64,000 nt of DNA from Streptosporangium album. GTDB lineage: Bacteria > Actinomycetota > Actinomycetes > Streptosporangiales > Streptosporangiaceae. The translations under genes were made by a program, and so were the position numbers. Location: positions 4,402,001 through 4,466,000 of the forward strand of contig NZ_JACHJU010000001.1 of assembly GCF_014203795.1 (NCBI RefSeq), written 5' to 3'. The notes beneath the pieces are model-generated. The model was given only the letters and a program-made list of their open reading frames with translations, did no database searches and was not told where the DNA came from. This document shows positions 1 through 8,643 of this stretch, piece by piece; positions within the stretch are counted from its first letter, which is position 1, and every line of letters begins with the position of its first letter.

Positions 1-26
1 TCCCTGAATGAACTTTCGGGTGCCGT

Positions 27-524
27 CTAACGCACGTCGCGATGGGCGCCCACGAGCACCAGCAAGGAGAGCGGCAGCGCCACCAGCCACCAGGCGTGGA
101 TCGCGTCCCACTGCGGACTGCCGGGCTCCGGCCAGGCCGCGTCCCCGAAGACCTGCGTCCCGGCGTAGAGGGCGAGCTGAAGGGCCGCTCCGGCGAGTGC
201 GGCCTGCCTGCCCGAGTGCCGCCGTACGGCGAGGGCCGCCAGGGCCACCGCCCGGGTGCGCAGCGCCGCGCGCCCGGGCAGCGCGGCCAGCGTCTCGGGC
301 AGAGCATGCCGGCGGTCACGGCCGGCGGCCAGGTTCGCAGTGATCATCACGGCTGCCCCGACGAGCGTCGACGCGGTGACCGCGTCGATCGTCACCATCG
401 TCAGGTCGGGCAACCAGGCCGCGCCCTGGACGGACTCCATGACCAGCGCCGCCAGCGCCGCACCCCACAGGATCGGGCTGCGCAGCAGCCGCCAGGCCTC
501 GAAGCACACCAGCGACGGGTTCAC
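27..524 (-). CDS. short ABC-2 type membrane permease subunit
   Basis: A 165-residue hydrophobic protein read from GTG at 522-524, which overlaps the stop of the ABC ATPase by four bases (GTGA). It has about four membrane-spanning stretches (near residues 15-35, 40-62, 90-115 and 130-155) and no soluble domain, as expected for the membrane half of the exporter whose ATPase is next door. ABC-2 permeases usually exceed 230 residues. The segment around residues 100-110 reads VRRHSGRQ where a hydrophobic stretch would be expected, and the protein stops soon after, so it may be shortened or frameshifted. It is the last gene of a sigma / anti-sigma / ATPase / permease operon. The substrate is unknown. 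Confidence 0.6.
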   Translation of the reverse strand: MNPSLVCFEAWRLLRSPILWGAALAALVMESVQGAAWLPDLTMVTIDAVTASTLVGAAVMITANLAAGRDRRHALPETLAALPGRAALRTRAVALAALAVRRHSGRQAALAGAALQLALYAGTQVFGDAAWPEPGSPQWDAIHAWWLVALPLSLLVLVGAHRDVR

Positions 525-1378
525 GCGGCCACCTCCGCGGACTCGCCGAGCAGCAGCAGGTAGCCGTCCTCGACGCCGGGGTCGGCCGGGACGCCGCCCT
601 GAGGCCGGGCCCCGAGCGTGCGGTAGCGGCCGTCGGCGGTCCGCCAGAACAGGTGTGAGGCCGTGGGCGGCTGGTCCGACAGCCACACCTGCCCGGCGGC
701 GGTCGCCGCCAGGTCGCGCGGGGTTCCCTCGAACACGTCGCGGCCGCCCTTCATCACGACCACCCGCTCGCACAGGGCGGCGACGTCCTCGGTCTGGTGG
801 GTGGACAGCAGCACGGTACGGCTCTCGCCGAGCCGGGAGACCAGCGCCCGGAACCGCATCCGCTGCTCGGGATCCAGGCCCACCGTGGGCTCATCCAGGA
901 TGAGCAGGTCGGGCTCGCCGAGCAGCGCCTGGGCCAGGGCGAGCCGCTGCCGCATGCCGCCGGACAGTTTGCGCACCTTCGTCTTCGCGCGGTCGGCCAA
1001 GTCCACTTCCGTAAGGACCCGGCGCACCTCGCGGTGGCGCTCGCGCCGGTCGGTCAGCTCCTTGAGGATCGCGACGTACTCCACCAGCTCGAAGACGGTG
1101 AAGTGCGGGTAGAAGCCGGGGTCCTGGGGGAGGTAGCCGAGGCGGCGGCGCAGGTCGGTGCGCTGGAGCCGGTCGGCGGGATCCAGCCCGAGGGCGCGCA
1201 CCTCGCCGCCGTCGGGGGCCAGCGTGGTCGCCAGGCTCCGCAGCAGGGTGGTCTTGCCCGCGCCGTTGGGGCCCAGCAGCCCGGTCACGCCGCGGCCGAA
1301 CTCCAGGGTGAGACCGTCGAGCACGGCCCTGCGGCCGAATCTCTTGGTCAGATCACGCACGCTCACGGTCGGGTTCAT
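521..1378 (-). CDS. ABC transporter ATP-binding protein
   Basis: A 285-residue nucleotide-binding subunit that powers export through an ABC-2 permease at the membrane. The Walker A motif GPNGAGKTT lies near residue 38, the signature LSGGMRQRLALAQ near 138, Walker B LLILDEPTVGLDPEQ near 158, and the H-loop STHQTEDV near 192. The C-terminal 50 residues are the variable tail common in drug and lantibiotic-type exporters. Start ATG 1376-1378 overlaps the stop of the upstream zinc-finger protein (ATGA), so the two are translationally coupled. The operon order sigma, anti-sigma, ATPase, permease suggests an envelope-stress or self-protection exporter whose expression responds to the sigma pair. The transported compound cannot be told from sequence. 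Confidence 0.9.
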   Translation of the reverse strand: MNPTVSVRDLTKRFGRRAVLDGLTLEFGRGVTGLLGPNGAGKTTLLRSLATTLAPDGGEVRALGLDPADRLQRTDLRRRLGYLPQDPGFYPHFTVFELVEYVAILKELTDRRERHREVRRVLTEVDLADRAKTKVRKLSGGMRQRLALAQALLGEPDLLILDEPTVGLDPEQRMRFRALVSRLGESRTVLLSTHQTEDVAALCERVVVMKGGRDVFEGTPRDLAATAAGQVWLSDQPPTASHLFWRTADGRYRTLGARPQGGVPADPGVEDGYLLLLGESAEVAA

Positions 1379-2211
1379 CGGGGCTCTCCGGGGTCGAGGC
1401 GGGCACGCCGCAGGTAGACGAGGGGGACCAGGATCAGGGCGGCCATGCCGTACAGGGCCTGTGCACCGGGTGAGAAGAGCAGCAGCTCATCACCGGCGAG
1501 TCCGCTCCCGGCCGTCACCGCGCCAAACCAGGCGGCGGCGAGTGCCGCCGCCGAGGCGGGCGGGGAGATGCGGGTCGAGAGGGCGAGGGTTGCGACGGCG
1601 AGCGCGAGGGCCGGCAGCAGCCAGGCCCCGGCGAGCCCCGGCGGGCCGGGCAGCAGCGGCGCGGCGAGCCCCGTCAGGACGATGGCAGTCACCAGTACCG
1701 CGAGAGCGCGCAGCAGCAGCGACCGGGAGCCTGCCATGGGGGTGGCGGCCTGCAGCTCGTGCACCGGGTCGACGTGCCGCCCGTAGGCCAGGGCGATGCC
1801 GGCCAGCGGCAGCACGGGCGCGACCACCAGGAAGGTCACCAGCGCGTGCAGCGACCTCACGGGGTCATGCGCGGCGAGGTGGGCCGCGGCCACGGCGAAG
1901 GCCAGCACCGCCGCGACGGCCACCAGCCAGCCTCGGGCCAGGGCAGGGGTGGCCGCCAGGAACGTGGCCATGTGCTCGGGAACCCCGGCCCGGCGCAAGA
2001 TCCGCGCAACCGGTCGCGGGCGGGGCCGGTCCACCAGGTCCTCGATCCCCTCCCAGCTCGCCGCCAGCCAGCCCTCCTCGTACGGCACCGCCGCACGGCA
2101 GCGCTCACACCGGGCGAGGTGGCTCTCCACGGACATGACCTGGACCGGGTCCAGATGGCCGGCCAGGTAGCGCTCGATCAGCTCTTCGGGCAGGTGCCAT
2201 GACGCCTTCAT
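1375..2211 (-). CDS. zf-HC2 anti-sigma factor with polytopic membrane domain
   Basis: A 278-residue protein starting at ATG 2209-2211, which overlaps the sigma-factor stop (ATGA). The N-terminal 40 residues carry the zinc-binding anti-sigma signature H-x3-C-x2-C (HLARCERC, about residues 31-38), preceded by the acidic helix LPEELIERYLAGHLDPVQV. This is typical of ZAS anti-sigma factors that hold an ECF sigma at the membrane. After a basic linker it has five to six hydrophobic helices (about residues 95-270). That is more than the single helix of a minimal anti-sigma factor, and it could itself sense the membrane or act as a permease half. The likely partner is the ECF sigma immediately upstream; the downstream ABC genes are the probable output. 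Confidence 0.75.
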   Translation of the reverse strand: MKASWHLPEELIERYLAGHLDPVQVMSVESHLARCERCRAAVPYEEGWLAASWEGIEDLVDRPRPRPVARILRRAGVPEHMATFLAATPALARGWLVAVAAVLAFAVAAAHLAAHDPVRSLHALVTFLVVAPVLPLAGIALAYGRHVDPVHELQAATPMAGSRSLLLRALAVLVTAIVLTGLAAPLLPGPPGLAGAWLLPALALAVATLALSTRISPPASAAALAAAWFGAVTAGSGLAGDELLLFSPGAQALYGMAALILVPLVYLRRARLDPGEPR

Positions 2212-2906
2212 GCGAGATACCCCCTGAGCTGGGCCTTGGCCCGCATGACGCGGGTCTTCACGGTCCCCTCGGGAACGCCGAGGAGATGGGAGGCCTCCCG
2301 CGTCGTGAGGCCGTCGAGCACGGTCGCCTGAATAGCGGCGCGCAGGTCCGGCGAGAGCCTGGCCAGCGCGGTGCCCAGGTCGCCGTGCTCCACGCCGACC
2401 AGGACGGCGTCCTCGGCCGACTCGGTGATCAGGTATGCGGAGGTCTGGCGTGCACCTGATCGGTGGCCCCCCGCTGCGTGCACGTCGTCGAGCGCGACGA
2501 CGGGTGGGGCGGCGCCGATCCGGCGCAGCGCGGAAATCAGCCTGCGGATCGCGATCGTCCAGATCCACGCCGCAGCCTCGCCCTCTGGCGAACGGTAGCG
2601 GTGTGCGTCGCGCCATACGGCGACGAAGGTGTCCTGGATCGCGTCGTCCACCAGGTCCGCGTCGGCGCACCGGCGGGCCAGCCGTACCCGCAGCCAGGGC
2701 GCGTGCCGCTGGTGCAGGAGCTTCAGCGCCTCCACCCGCTCGGCGGCAACGGCCGCGAGAAGCTCGGCATCGTTACTGTGGGGACCGACCGGGGGTGGTT
2801 CGCGGCGGCGTGTGAGGAATAGGCGCACATTCCGATCTATCGCAAGATCTGCTGTGTCCGGTTCCGTGATGGCAGAAATATCTCGACTTCGGGAGTTACC
2901 CGCCAC
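2208..2906 (-). CDS. ECF-type RNA polymerase sigma factor
   Basis: Extracytoplasmic-function sigma factor. Region 2 is visible as DLVDDAIQDTFVAVWRDAH (about residues 85-103), which binds core polymerase and the -10 element. Region 4 holds a helix-turn-helix, TTREASHLLGVPEGTVKTRV (about residues 200-219), for the -35 element. The longest reading starts at ATG 2904-2906, but GTG 2826-2828 would remove 26 residues that look unlike the family, so the start is uncertain. It overlaps the anti-sigma gene by four bases and heads a four-gene operon. The sigma/anti-sigma pair probably autoregulates; no clear promoter was recognised upstream because that DNA is recombinase debris. Confidence 0.85.
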   Translation of the reverse strand: MAGNSRSRDISAITEPDTADLAIDRNVRLFLTRRREPPPVGPHSNDAELLAAVAAERVEALKLLHQRHAPWLRVRLARRCADADLVDDAIQDTFVAVWRDAHRYRSPEGEAAAWIWTIAIRRLISALRRIGAAPPVVALDDVHAAGGHRSGARQTSAYLITESAEDAVLVGVEHGDLGTALARLSPDLRAAIQATVLDGLTTREASHLLGVPEGTVKTRVMRAKAQLRGYLA

Positions 2907-3089
2907 CGGTCGCGATCGGCCTCCAGGTCTGGCTGCGCCACCGTCACCACCCCGAGCTGCTGCGCGCCGCCCGGGACATGCTGCCCGACCCGGAGAACTC
3001 GATCACCTCGATCGCCAAGCTGCTCGGCGTCTCGGCGGGGACGTTGTACAACCACATTCCCGACCTGCGCGAGCTGCGCACCAGCCAAG
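2888..3089 (+). pseudogene. serine recombinase C-terminal fragment
   Basis: In the frame through ATG 2978 the DNA reads a typical resolvase C-terminal helix-turn-helix: LLRAARDMLPDPENSITSIA, then KLLGVSAGTLYNHIPDLREL. This is the DNA-binding end of a Tn3/Hin-type serine recombinase. No catalytic domain precedes it, and the reading frame runs on into unrelated sequence, so it is a remnant. It lies between two unrelated sigma operons and may mark an old integration boundary. Confidence 0.6.
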
Positions 3090-3118
3090 AGCCGGCCGCT
3101 TCCAGCGCGTTGGCAACG

Positions 3119-3997
3119 CTAGGGCCTGTGGAGTTTCTGCGTGACCATCAGGCGGATCACTCCCTTCTCCTGCTCATCTGCCTGCCAGACGAACCAGTCC
3201 TCGCCCACCGGAGTGTTCTGCTTGGTGGGGTACATCACGTAGAGCATGTCCGGATCGCGCGGCTTGTCGGGAGCGGGCTCGGTGACCAGGTAGGCGACCT
3301 TGAGGCCGCGCTTGCCGATCTCCGGCAGGACCTCTCCCACGGTCTTGCCCTCTACCTGGTACCCGCCCAGCGACGTCGCCTTCACCCAGGGCGAAGGCGA
3401 CGGCGCCAGGTAGTGCGGCCGGTCGTCGGGGACCAGCTCGCAGGGCGCCACCGGGTCCCGCATGAGGATCGTGCTGGTGCCGTTCCACCCGTTGATGGGA
3501 TCGACCTCCAGGGTCCAGACGAAGGTCTGGCCGGACTTGAACAGCTTGGTGTTGATCTGCATCTGCCAGGCGCCGGGGTCGCCGGGGACGTTCCTGGGCG
3601 TGTGGTAAAGGTCGCCGGGGATGTCCGTCACGATGGCGCCGCGCGGCTCCTTGCATTTCTGGCCCGCCGGGACGTAGTCCACGATGGCGGGTACGTTGAG
3701 GCTCTGGAGCTGCCTGGTCAGTCCCTTCACATCCGGGAATTCGTCGGGTGGGGTGTCGCGTACGGTGACGTACACGATGCCGTCGGAGTCCTTGGTGACG
3801 GCGTAGGCCGGAGCGGCCCCGCCCATGGACGAGACCGTGACCACGCTCGCCACGGCGGCGACCGCAGCCCCTGCCGCCACGGCCAGGACGATCCGGCGGC
3901 GTGGCCGTCTGGCCTGCTCGGCCGCCGCCCGCGCCGCCACGTGCTCCTTCAGCTCGGCCAGCCGGCGCTCTTCGAAACCGGCGAGAGATCCGTTCAT
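3119..3997 (-). CDS. membrane-anchored partner of ECF sigma factor (putative anti-sigma)
   Basis: A 292-residue protein with a charged cytoplasmic N-terminus (residues 1-33), one membrane helix (about 35-57, LAVAAGAAVAAVASVVTV) and a 235-residue extracytoplasmic domain. Start ATG 3995-3997 overlaps the sigma stop (ATGA). This architecture, coupled to an ECF sigma, is common in actinomycetes, where the short cytoplasmic end is presumed to bind the sigma and the outer domain to sense or be cleaved. No zinc-finger HxxxCxxC motif is present. The outer domain is not recognised. An anti-sigma role is inferred from context only. Confidence 0.7.
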   Translation of the reverse strand: MNGSLAGFEERRLAELKEHVAARAAAEQARRPRRRIVLAVAAGAAVAAVASVVTVSSMGGAAPAYAVTKDSDGIVYVTVRDTPPDEFPDVKGLTRQLQSLNVPAIVDYVPAGQKCKEPRGAIVTDIPGDLYHTPRNVPGDPGAWQMQINTKLFKSGQTFVWTLEVDPINGWNGTSTILMRDPVAPCELVPDDRPHYLAPSPSPWVKATSLGGYQVEGKTVGEVLPEIGKRGLKVAYLVTEPAPDKPRDPDMLYVMYPTKQNTPVGEDWFVWQADEQEKGVIRLMVTQKLHRP

Positions 3998-4569
3998 GAC
4001 GATCCTTCCAAGATGGTCTCCGGGCGGTTGCCGGACTCGGCTACGAGCCGGCGGTGCGCGCGATGCAGCCGCACCCGGGCGGTGCCGACGCGGATGCGCA
4101 GGGCCGTGGCGGCGTCGGCGACTGACAGGCCGTCGATGTCCACCAGTTCGGCCACGGCCCTCAGGCTCTTGGGTAGCTGCGCGATGGCCGACAGCAGCGG
4201 GCGGGCGGCCCGTTCGGCGTCGATGCGCTCCTCCAGGCGGGCGATGTCGTCGGCGTCCAGCGTGCGGCGCCCCGCCGCCCTGCCGCTCTTGTGCAGTTCC
4301 TTGGCCGCTCTACGCAGCTCGGACGCCATGACGTTGCGCGCGATGCCGAACAGCCACGCCATCTCGCTGCCCCGGTCGGTCCTGTACGTGTCCCCTGTGT
4401 CGATGGCGGCCAGGAAGACCTCGGTGGTGAGGTCGTCCACCGTGTGCGGATCGGTCACCCGACGGGCCACGAAGCGGCTCACGCGTTCGGCGTGTCTTCG
4501 GTAGAAGACCTCGAACGCCTCGGGATCTCGCATCGTCTGCCGGAGATCCTCCGATGGAATGTCTGCCAT
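3994..4569 (-). CDS. ECF-type RNA polymerase sigma factor
   Basis: A 191-residue sigma-70 family factor. Region 2 is seen as HTVDDLTTEVFLAAIDTG (about residues 42-59), followed by AWLFGIARNVMASELRR. Region 4 is LSVADAATALRIRVGTARVR (about 147-166), and the protein ends in a short basic tail. Length and layout fit a compact ECF factor. It is cotranscribed with, and overlaps by four bases, the single-pass membrane protein downstream, its probable regulator. There are about 560 bases of non-coding DNA upstream, so the promoter should lie there, probably self-recognised. Confidence 0.9.
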   Translation of the reverse strand: MADIPSEDLRQTMRDPEAFEVFYRRHAERVSRFVARRVTDPHTVDDLTTEVFLAAIDTGDTYRTDRGSEMAWLFGIARNVMASELRRAAKELHKSGRAAGRRTLDADDIARLEERIDAERAARPLLSAIAQLPKSLRAVAELVDIDGLSVADAATALRIRVGTARVRLHRAHRRLVAESGNRPETILEGSS

Positions 4570-5131
4570 CCACTGCGCCTTCCGCTAGCTCGGGGCTTTC
4601 CCCTTCTTGGCGAGCAGAGGTGCAGGACATTACATCCCGGTCAGATTTGTTCAAGACGGGCAGGACACGGACGTATACGGTGACGCGGACGTCATCGACT
4701 ATCTGATCGGCTCGGTAACGGAACGTTCTACTCCGATCTGGGCCCGCTGAACGCCTTCGACTCGTCGTGCACCTGTCCTACGTCACGGCGGCCGGCCCTG
4801 AAGTGGTGGGAGAGCGAGGCTTCAGCGGCGGCGACCGGCCCTGAACGGCCCCGGCGCGGATTGCTTCAGCGTCAGCGGGATCGCTGGGCGGCCCGGAAGC
4901 AGGAAACTACGGTCCGCCTGCCGTACGGCGAGACGGAGTGGCGCGGAGGTGGGTGGGTGTTCCGGCCGGCTTATAAAAAAGCGCGACCACCGCGCCCGCC
5001 AGGCCGGAGGCCTGAAACACCGGACGGTGACTGCGACGGCCGGCCGGAACACCCACCCACCGCAGCGCGAACACCGAAACCCCGGAACACCCGCAGCGCA
5101 CAGCGAAAACCCGCAGGTGGGCGCCGACGGG
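4570..5131. other. 562-base non-coding gap
   Basis: This lies between the sigma gene (read leftwards) and the end of the enoyl-CoA hydratase (also leftwards). No frame here has a convincing protein. Its notable content is the long perfect inverted repeat at 4948-5061, followed by a C- and A-rich stretch (5062-5120) with several short ACACC/GAACACC repeats. Confidence 0.6.
4948..5061. repeat. perfect 23-bp inverted repeat around a 68-bp loop
   Basis: The arm at 4948-4970 (beginning GGTGGGTGGGTG, ending TTCCGGCCGGC) is the exact reverse complement of 5039-5061. The loop starts with an A/T run, TTATAAAAAA (4971-4980), rare in this genome. A perfect 23-bp repeat in a non-coding gap could be a transcription terminator for the hydratase gene or the ends of a very small mobile element. 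The G-tract spacing in the left arm could also allow a G-quadruplex. Confidence 0.75.
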
Positions 5132-5947
5132 TCACCTGCCCCGGTAGACGGCCGGGCGCTTCTCCCGGAACGCCCGGGAGCCCTCCTTGGCGTCCTCGGA
5201 GCCGATCACCGGCCACCCGATGCCGTCGGAGACCTTCAAGGCCTCGGCCTCGGGCAGGCCCAAGGTCTCGCGGTAGGCGCGCAGGATGGCCTGAACGGCG
5301 AGCGGGCCGCACTCGGCGACCTGCCCGGCGATCTCCAGGGCGGTCGCCAGGGCCCGGCCGTCCGGGACGACCCGGTTGACCAGGCCCATGCTCAGTGCCT
5401 CCCGGGCGGTGACGGCCCGGCCGGTCAGCAGGAGGTCCATGGCCAGGGCGTACGGGATCTGGCGCGGGAGCCGTATCGCCGAGCCGCCCATCGGGAACAG
5501 CGCGCGGCGGGCCTCGAACAGGCCGAGGGTGGCCGACTCGGCGACCACGCGCAGATCGGTGCCGACGAGCAGCTCGGTGCCCCCGGCCACGGCATATCCC
5601 TCCACCGCGCAGACGATGGGCTTGGCGGGCAGCGCGGCGGAGTCACGGAGCAGGCCCTTCCAGTGGTAGTCGGGGATCTCCGCGGCGCGCTTCTGGACTC
5701 GGGGGTCGCTCGACGGGGTGCCCATGGCCTTCAGGTCGGCCCCCGCGCAGAAGGTCCCGCCCGCGCCGGTGAGCACCGCGACGCGGACCTCGGGTTCGTC
5801 GGAGATGTAGGCCCAGGCGTCGGCCAGGCCGACCAGCATGTCCGAGGAGAGCGCGTTCCTCGCCTCGGGCCGGTCCATGGTGACGACGACGACGTGACCG
5901 TCGCGTTCGACGCGGCAGTGTGGCGTGCTGATGGGCAGGAGTTCCAT
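5132..5947 (-). CDS. enoyl-CoA hydratase/isomerase, EchA19-like
   Basis: A 271-residue crotonase, hydrating 2-enoyl-CoA during beta-oxidation in the cytoplasm. ATG 5945-5947 is chosen because GGAGG sits eight bases before it. The oxyanion-hole segments GTFCAGADLKAMG (about residues 65-77) and AVAGGTELLVGTDLRV (about 113-128) are present, with the family glutamate in GGTELL. The ending DAKEGSRAFREKRPAVYRGR is a usual crotonase tail. The wording of the motifs (PMGGSAIRLPRQIPYALAMD) closely follows mycobacterial EchA19, which acts on steroid side-chain enoyl-CoAs. It is divergent from the acyl-CoA synthetase operon and shares its promoter region. The substrate assignment is inference from family and neighbours. 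Confidence 0.85.
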   Translation of the reverse strand: MELLPISTPHCRVERDGHVVVVTMDRPEARNALSSDMLVGLADAWAYISDEPEVRVAVLTGAGGTFCAGADLKAMGTPSSDPRVQKRAAEIPDYHWKGLLRDSAALPAKPIVCAVEGYAVAGGTELLVGTDLRVVAESATLGLFEARRALFPMGGSAIRLPRQIPYALAMDLLLTGRAVTAREALSMGLVNRVVPDGRALATALEIAGQVAECGPLAVQAILRAYRETLGLPEAEALKVSDGIGWPVIGSEDAKEGSRAFREKRPAVYRGR

Positions 5948-5995
5948 GGACGACCTCCGCTGGTTCGGGGGTTCGGCGACAGGAGCGTATTTAAG

Positions 5996-6009
5996 ATCAA
6001 GCGCTTGTT
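5996..6009. promoter_or_regulatory. KstR2-type operator
   Basis: ATCAAGCGCTTGTT matches the published KstR2 consensus AnCAAGnnCTTGnT at every fixed position, with a perfect 10-bp palindrome core at 5998-6007. It lies between the divergent hydratase (start 5947) and acyl-CoA synthetase (start 6157), so one TetR-family repressor could control both directions. In mycobacteria KstR2 governs late steroid-ring catabolism and is relieved by a CoA-thioester. No kstR2 gene is in this window. Confidence 0.65.
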
Positions 6010-6048
6010 CGGTGTGTCTCGGGCGGGTTAGTCTGCCCCTGCGTACGA

Positions 6049-6064
6049 GAACAGATTCTTGTTC
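6049..6064. promoter_or_regulatory. second palindrome in the same divergent promoter
   Basis: GAACAGATTCTTGTTC has perfect 5-bp arms (GAACA/TGTTC) about a 6-bp centre. It sits 40 bases from the KstR2-like site and about 90 bases before the synthetase start. It could be another regulator site or a chance hairpin. Confidence 0.3.
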
Positions 6065-6156
6065 CATCTTCCCCGCACTGCCAGAGCTTTCCCGCAATTT
6101 CGAGAACGTGATTCACTTTGGTGGTCCGGGGACCTTTCGACGAGAGAGGACGACCG

Positions 6157-7707
6157 ATGGGCACGCTCGGCTTCTGGAGGCTGGCGCAGGCGGATCCGGA
6201 CTGGATCGCCGCGGTGGATCCGGACGGGACCGAACACCGCGCCGGTGACCTGCTCGCCCGGGCCAATCAGCTCGTCCACGGCCTGCGGGAGCTGGGCCTG
6301 GCGCCCGGTGACGGATTCTGCGGCCTGGTCCCGAACGGCTCCGACGGGCTGGTGCTCTATCTGGCCGCGCTGCAGGCCGGGTGGTACTACACGCCCGTCA
6401 ACTGGCATCTCACCGGCCCCGAGATCGGCTACATCGTCGCCGACAGCGAGGCCCGGGCCTTCTTCATCGACGAGCGCTACGCGCGGGAGGGCCTGCGCGG
6501 AGTCACGGAGTCGGGCATCGCTCCGGACCGCGTCTTCGCGTTCGGGCAGGTGGAAGGGGTGCGCCCGGTCTCCGATCTGACCGCGGAACAGCCCGCCGGC
6601 ACCCCCGCGGACCGTACGGCGGGCGCCGCCATGCACTACACCTCCGGCACCACGGGCAGGCCCAAAGGGGTGCGCCGACCGCTCAGCGGCCTCGACCCGG
6701 ACGACGCGGCCGAGATGATGACGTTCCTGCTCAGCCTGTTCGGCATGACCCCGGGCATGGAGAACACCCACCTGGTCACCTCGCCGAACTACCACACGGC
6801 GGTCACCCAGTTCGGCGGTACGGCCCTGCACATGGGCCACACGCTCGTCTACATGGACAGGTGGGACGCCGAGGAGACGCTCCGGCTCTGCGAGAGGTAT
6901 CGGGTCACCAACTCGCACATGGTCCCCACCCACTTCAAGCGGCTGCTCGCGCTCCCCGACGAGGTGCGGAGCCGCTACGACCTGTCCTCGCTCCGGTGGA
7001 TGATCCACGCCGCGGCGCCATGCCCGGTCCCCGTCAAGTGGGCGATGTTCGAGTGGTGGGGCGACTGCATTTACGAGTACTACGCCGCGACCGAGGGCGG
7101 CGGCACCGTCGCCACCCCCGAGGGCTGGAAGAAGCACCCCGGTACGGTCGGCACCGCCTGGCCGATCAGCGAGCTGCTCATCGTGGACGAGAACATGGAA
7201 CCGGTCCCGACTGGCACCCCGGGCACGATCTACATGAAGATGGCGGGCCTCCGCTTCGAATACAAGGGCGACCGGGCCAAGACCGAGGCGGGCCGCCTGA
7301 AGGACCACTTCACCGTCGGCGACATCGGCTACCTCGACGAGGACGGTTTCCTGTTCCTCTGCGACCGCAAGGCCGACATGATCATCTCAGGCGGGACCAA
7401 CATCTACCCCGCCGAGATCGAGAACGAGCTGATGGTCCATCCGAAGATCGCCGACGTCGCGGTGTTCGGCGTCCCCGACGAGGAGTGGGGCGAGCAGATC
7501 AAGGCCGTGGTCGAGCCGGCGCCCGGTATCGCCCCCTCGCCGGAGCTGGCCGCCGAGCTCCTCGAATCGCTCCGGGGCCGTCTGTCGACGATGAAGTGGC
7601 CCAAGTCGATCGACTTCATCGAGGAGATGCCACGCGAGCCGAACGGCAAGCTCCTCAAACGCAGGCTGCGCGACCCGTACTGGGAGGGACGAGACCGTGC
7701 GATCTGA
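6157..7707 (+). CDS. acyl-CoA synthetase (FadD-type, AMP-binding)
   Basis: A 516-residue adenylate-forming enzyme that activates a carboxylic acid to its CoA thioester with ATP. ATG 6157 is preceded by GAGAGAGG. The phosphate-binding loop YTSGTTGRPKG is at about residue 161, YYAATEGGG near 308, and the hinge and ATP motif TVGDIGYLDEDGFLFLCDRK near 387. The C-terminal catalytic lysine is in EPNGKLLKRR near 501. It is the first gene of a rightward run through two thiolases and a second synthetase, under the KstR2-like site. The set suggests activation of a steroid or terpenoid side-chain acid. The precise substrate is unknown. Confidence 0.9.
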   Translation: MGTLGFWRLAQADPDWIAAVDPDGTEHRAGDLLARANQLVHGLRELGLAPGDGFCGLVPNGSDGLVLYLAALQAGWYYTPVNWHLTGPEIGYIVADSEARAFFIDERYAREGLRGVTESGIAPDRVFAFGQVEGVRPVSDLTAEQPAGTPADRTAGAAMHYTSGTTGRPKGVRRPLSGLDPDDAAEMMTFLLSLFGMTPGMENTHLVTSPNYHTAVTQFGGTALHMGHTLVYMDRWDAEETLRLCERYRVTNSHMVPTHFKRLLALPDEVRSRYDLSSLRWMIHAAAPCPVPVKWAMFEWWGDCIYEYYAATEGGGTVATPEGWKKHPGTVGTAWPISELLIVDENMEPVPTGTPGTIYMKMAGLRFEYKGDRAKTEAGRLKDHFTVGDIGYLDEDGFLFLCDRKADMIISGGTNIYPAEIENELMVHPKIADVAVFGVPDEEWGEQIKAVVEPAPGIAPSPELAAELLESLRGRLSTMKWPKSIDFIEEMPREPNGKLLKRRLRDPYWEGRDRAI

Positions 7708-7755
7708 CAACGGCACCGCCGTACACCGGCATCCGGTGGGAGAGAGGCGGCACGG

Positions 7756-8643
7756 ATGACCCTGGAAGCACGGCACGTGCTGGAGTTCCCCGGCGGCTAC
7801 ACCCGCACGACCGGTCCGGTGATCGGCCGGTTCCTCACCGAACTGCGGGACGGGCGCGTCGTCGGGGTCCGCACGGCGGCCGGCCGGACGCTGGTGCCTC
7901 CGCTGGAGTACGACCCCGACACCGGTGACGCCGTCACCGGGGACTTCGTCGAGGTCGGCCCGGTGGGGACGGTCGAGAGCTGGTCGTGGGTGCACACCCC
8001 ACGACGGAGCCACCCGCTGGACCGGCCGTTCGCCTGGGCTCTGATCCGGCTGGACGGAGCCGACACCTCGCTCGTCCACGCGGTGGACGCCGGCGACGTC
8101 CGGGCCATGCGGCCCGGCCTGCGCGTCCGCCCCCGCTGGCGGGCCGAGCGCACCGGGCACATCACCGACATCGAGAGCTTCGTCCCCGAGGTCACGAAGA
8201 TCGTGTCCCCGGTCCGCGTCGAGTATGTCGTCAAGCCCGGCCTCGCGCTCACCCGCTTCCTGAAGGGGATCGGGGAGGGCGTCTTCGTCGGCTCCCGGTG
8301 TGGCTCCTGTCACAAGGTCTACGTGCCCTACCGGCTCTCCTGCCCCGAGTGCGGCATCGCGGTCACCGAGGAGGTCGAGCTGCCGGACACCGGCACGGTC
8401 ACCACCTTCGCGATCAACAACCTGCCCGACCCGCGCGCCCCCGAGGTGCCGTTCGTGTCGGCCTACATCCTGCTCGACGGCTCCGACGTCCCCATGATCG
8501 CCCTGGTCGGCGGAGTCCCGGCCCACGAGGTGCGGCAGGGCATGCGGGTGCGGGCCGTGTGGATCCCCCGGGAGGAGTGGACGCCGTCCATGGAGAACAT
8601 CAGGTGGTTCGCCCCCACCGGCGAGCCGGACGTGGAGCTGTAG
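7756..8643 (+). CDS. double OB-fold / DUF35 zinc-ribbon protein (thiolase partner)
   Basis: A 295-residue protein made of two OB-like halves. The second half has an intact rubredoxin-like zinc ribbon (C-G-S-C and C-P-E-C, about residues 182-199) followed by the DUF35 OB fold. The first half (residues 10-145) has the OB pattern but no cysteine pairs, so it has lost its zinc site. DUF35 proteins pair with thiolase-like enzymes. In steroid side-chain breakdown the DUF35 part of ChsH2 binds the Ltp2 aldolase. The start codon of the next gene directly abuts this stop (TAG then ATG), and both neighbours downstream are thiolase-like, so a complex with them is likely. It corresponds by position and content to M. 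tuberculosis Rv3521. Confidence 0.8.
   Translation: MTLEARHVLEFPGGYTRTTGPVIGRFLTELRDGRVVGVRTAAGRTLVPPLEYDPDTGDAVTGDFVEVGPVGTVESWSWVHTPRRSHPLDRPFAWALIRLDGADTSLVHAVDAGDVRAMRPGLRVRPRWRAERTGHITDIESFVPEVTKIVSPVRVEYVVKPGLALTRFLKGIGEGVFVGSRCGSCHKVYVPYRLSCPECGIAVTEEVELPDTGTVTTFAINNLPDPRAPEVPFVSAYILLDGSDVPMIALVGGVPAHEVRQGMRVRAVWIPREEWTPSMENIRWFAPTGEPDVEL

Noticed and set aside
2978..4504. 508-residue plus-strand frame
   Set aside because: Only its first about 35 residues are meaningful (recombinase HTH). The remainder is antisense of the sigma and its partner.
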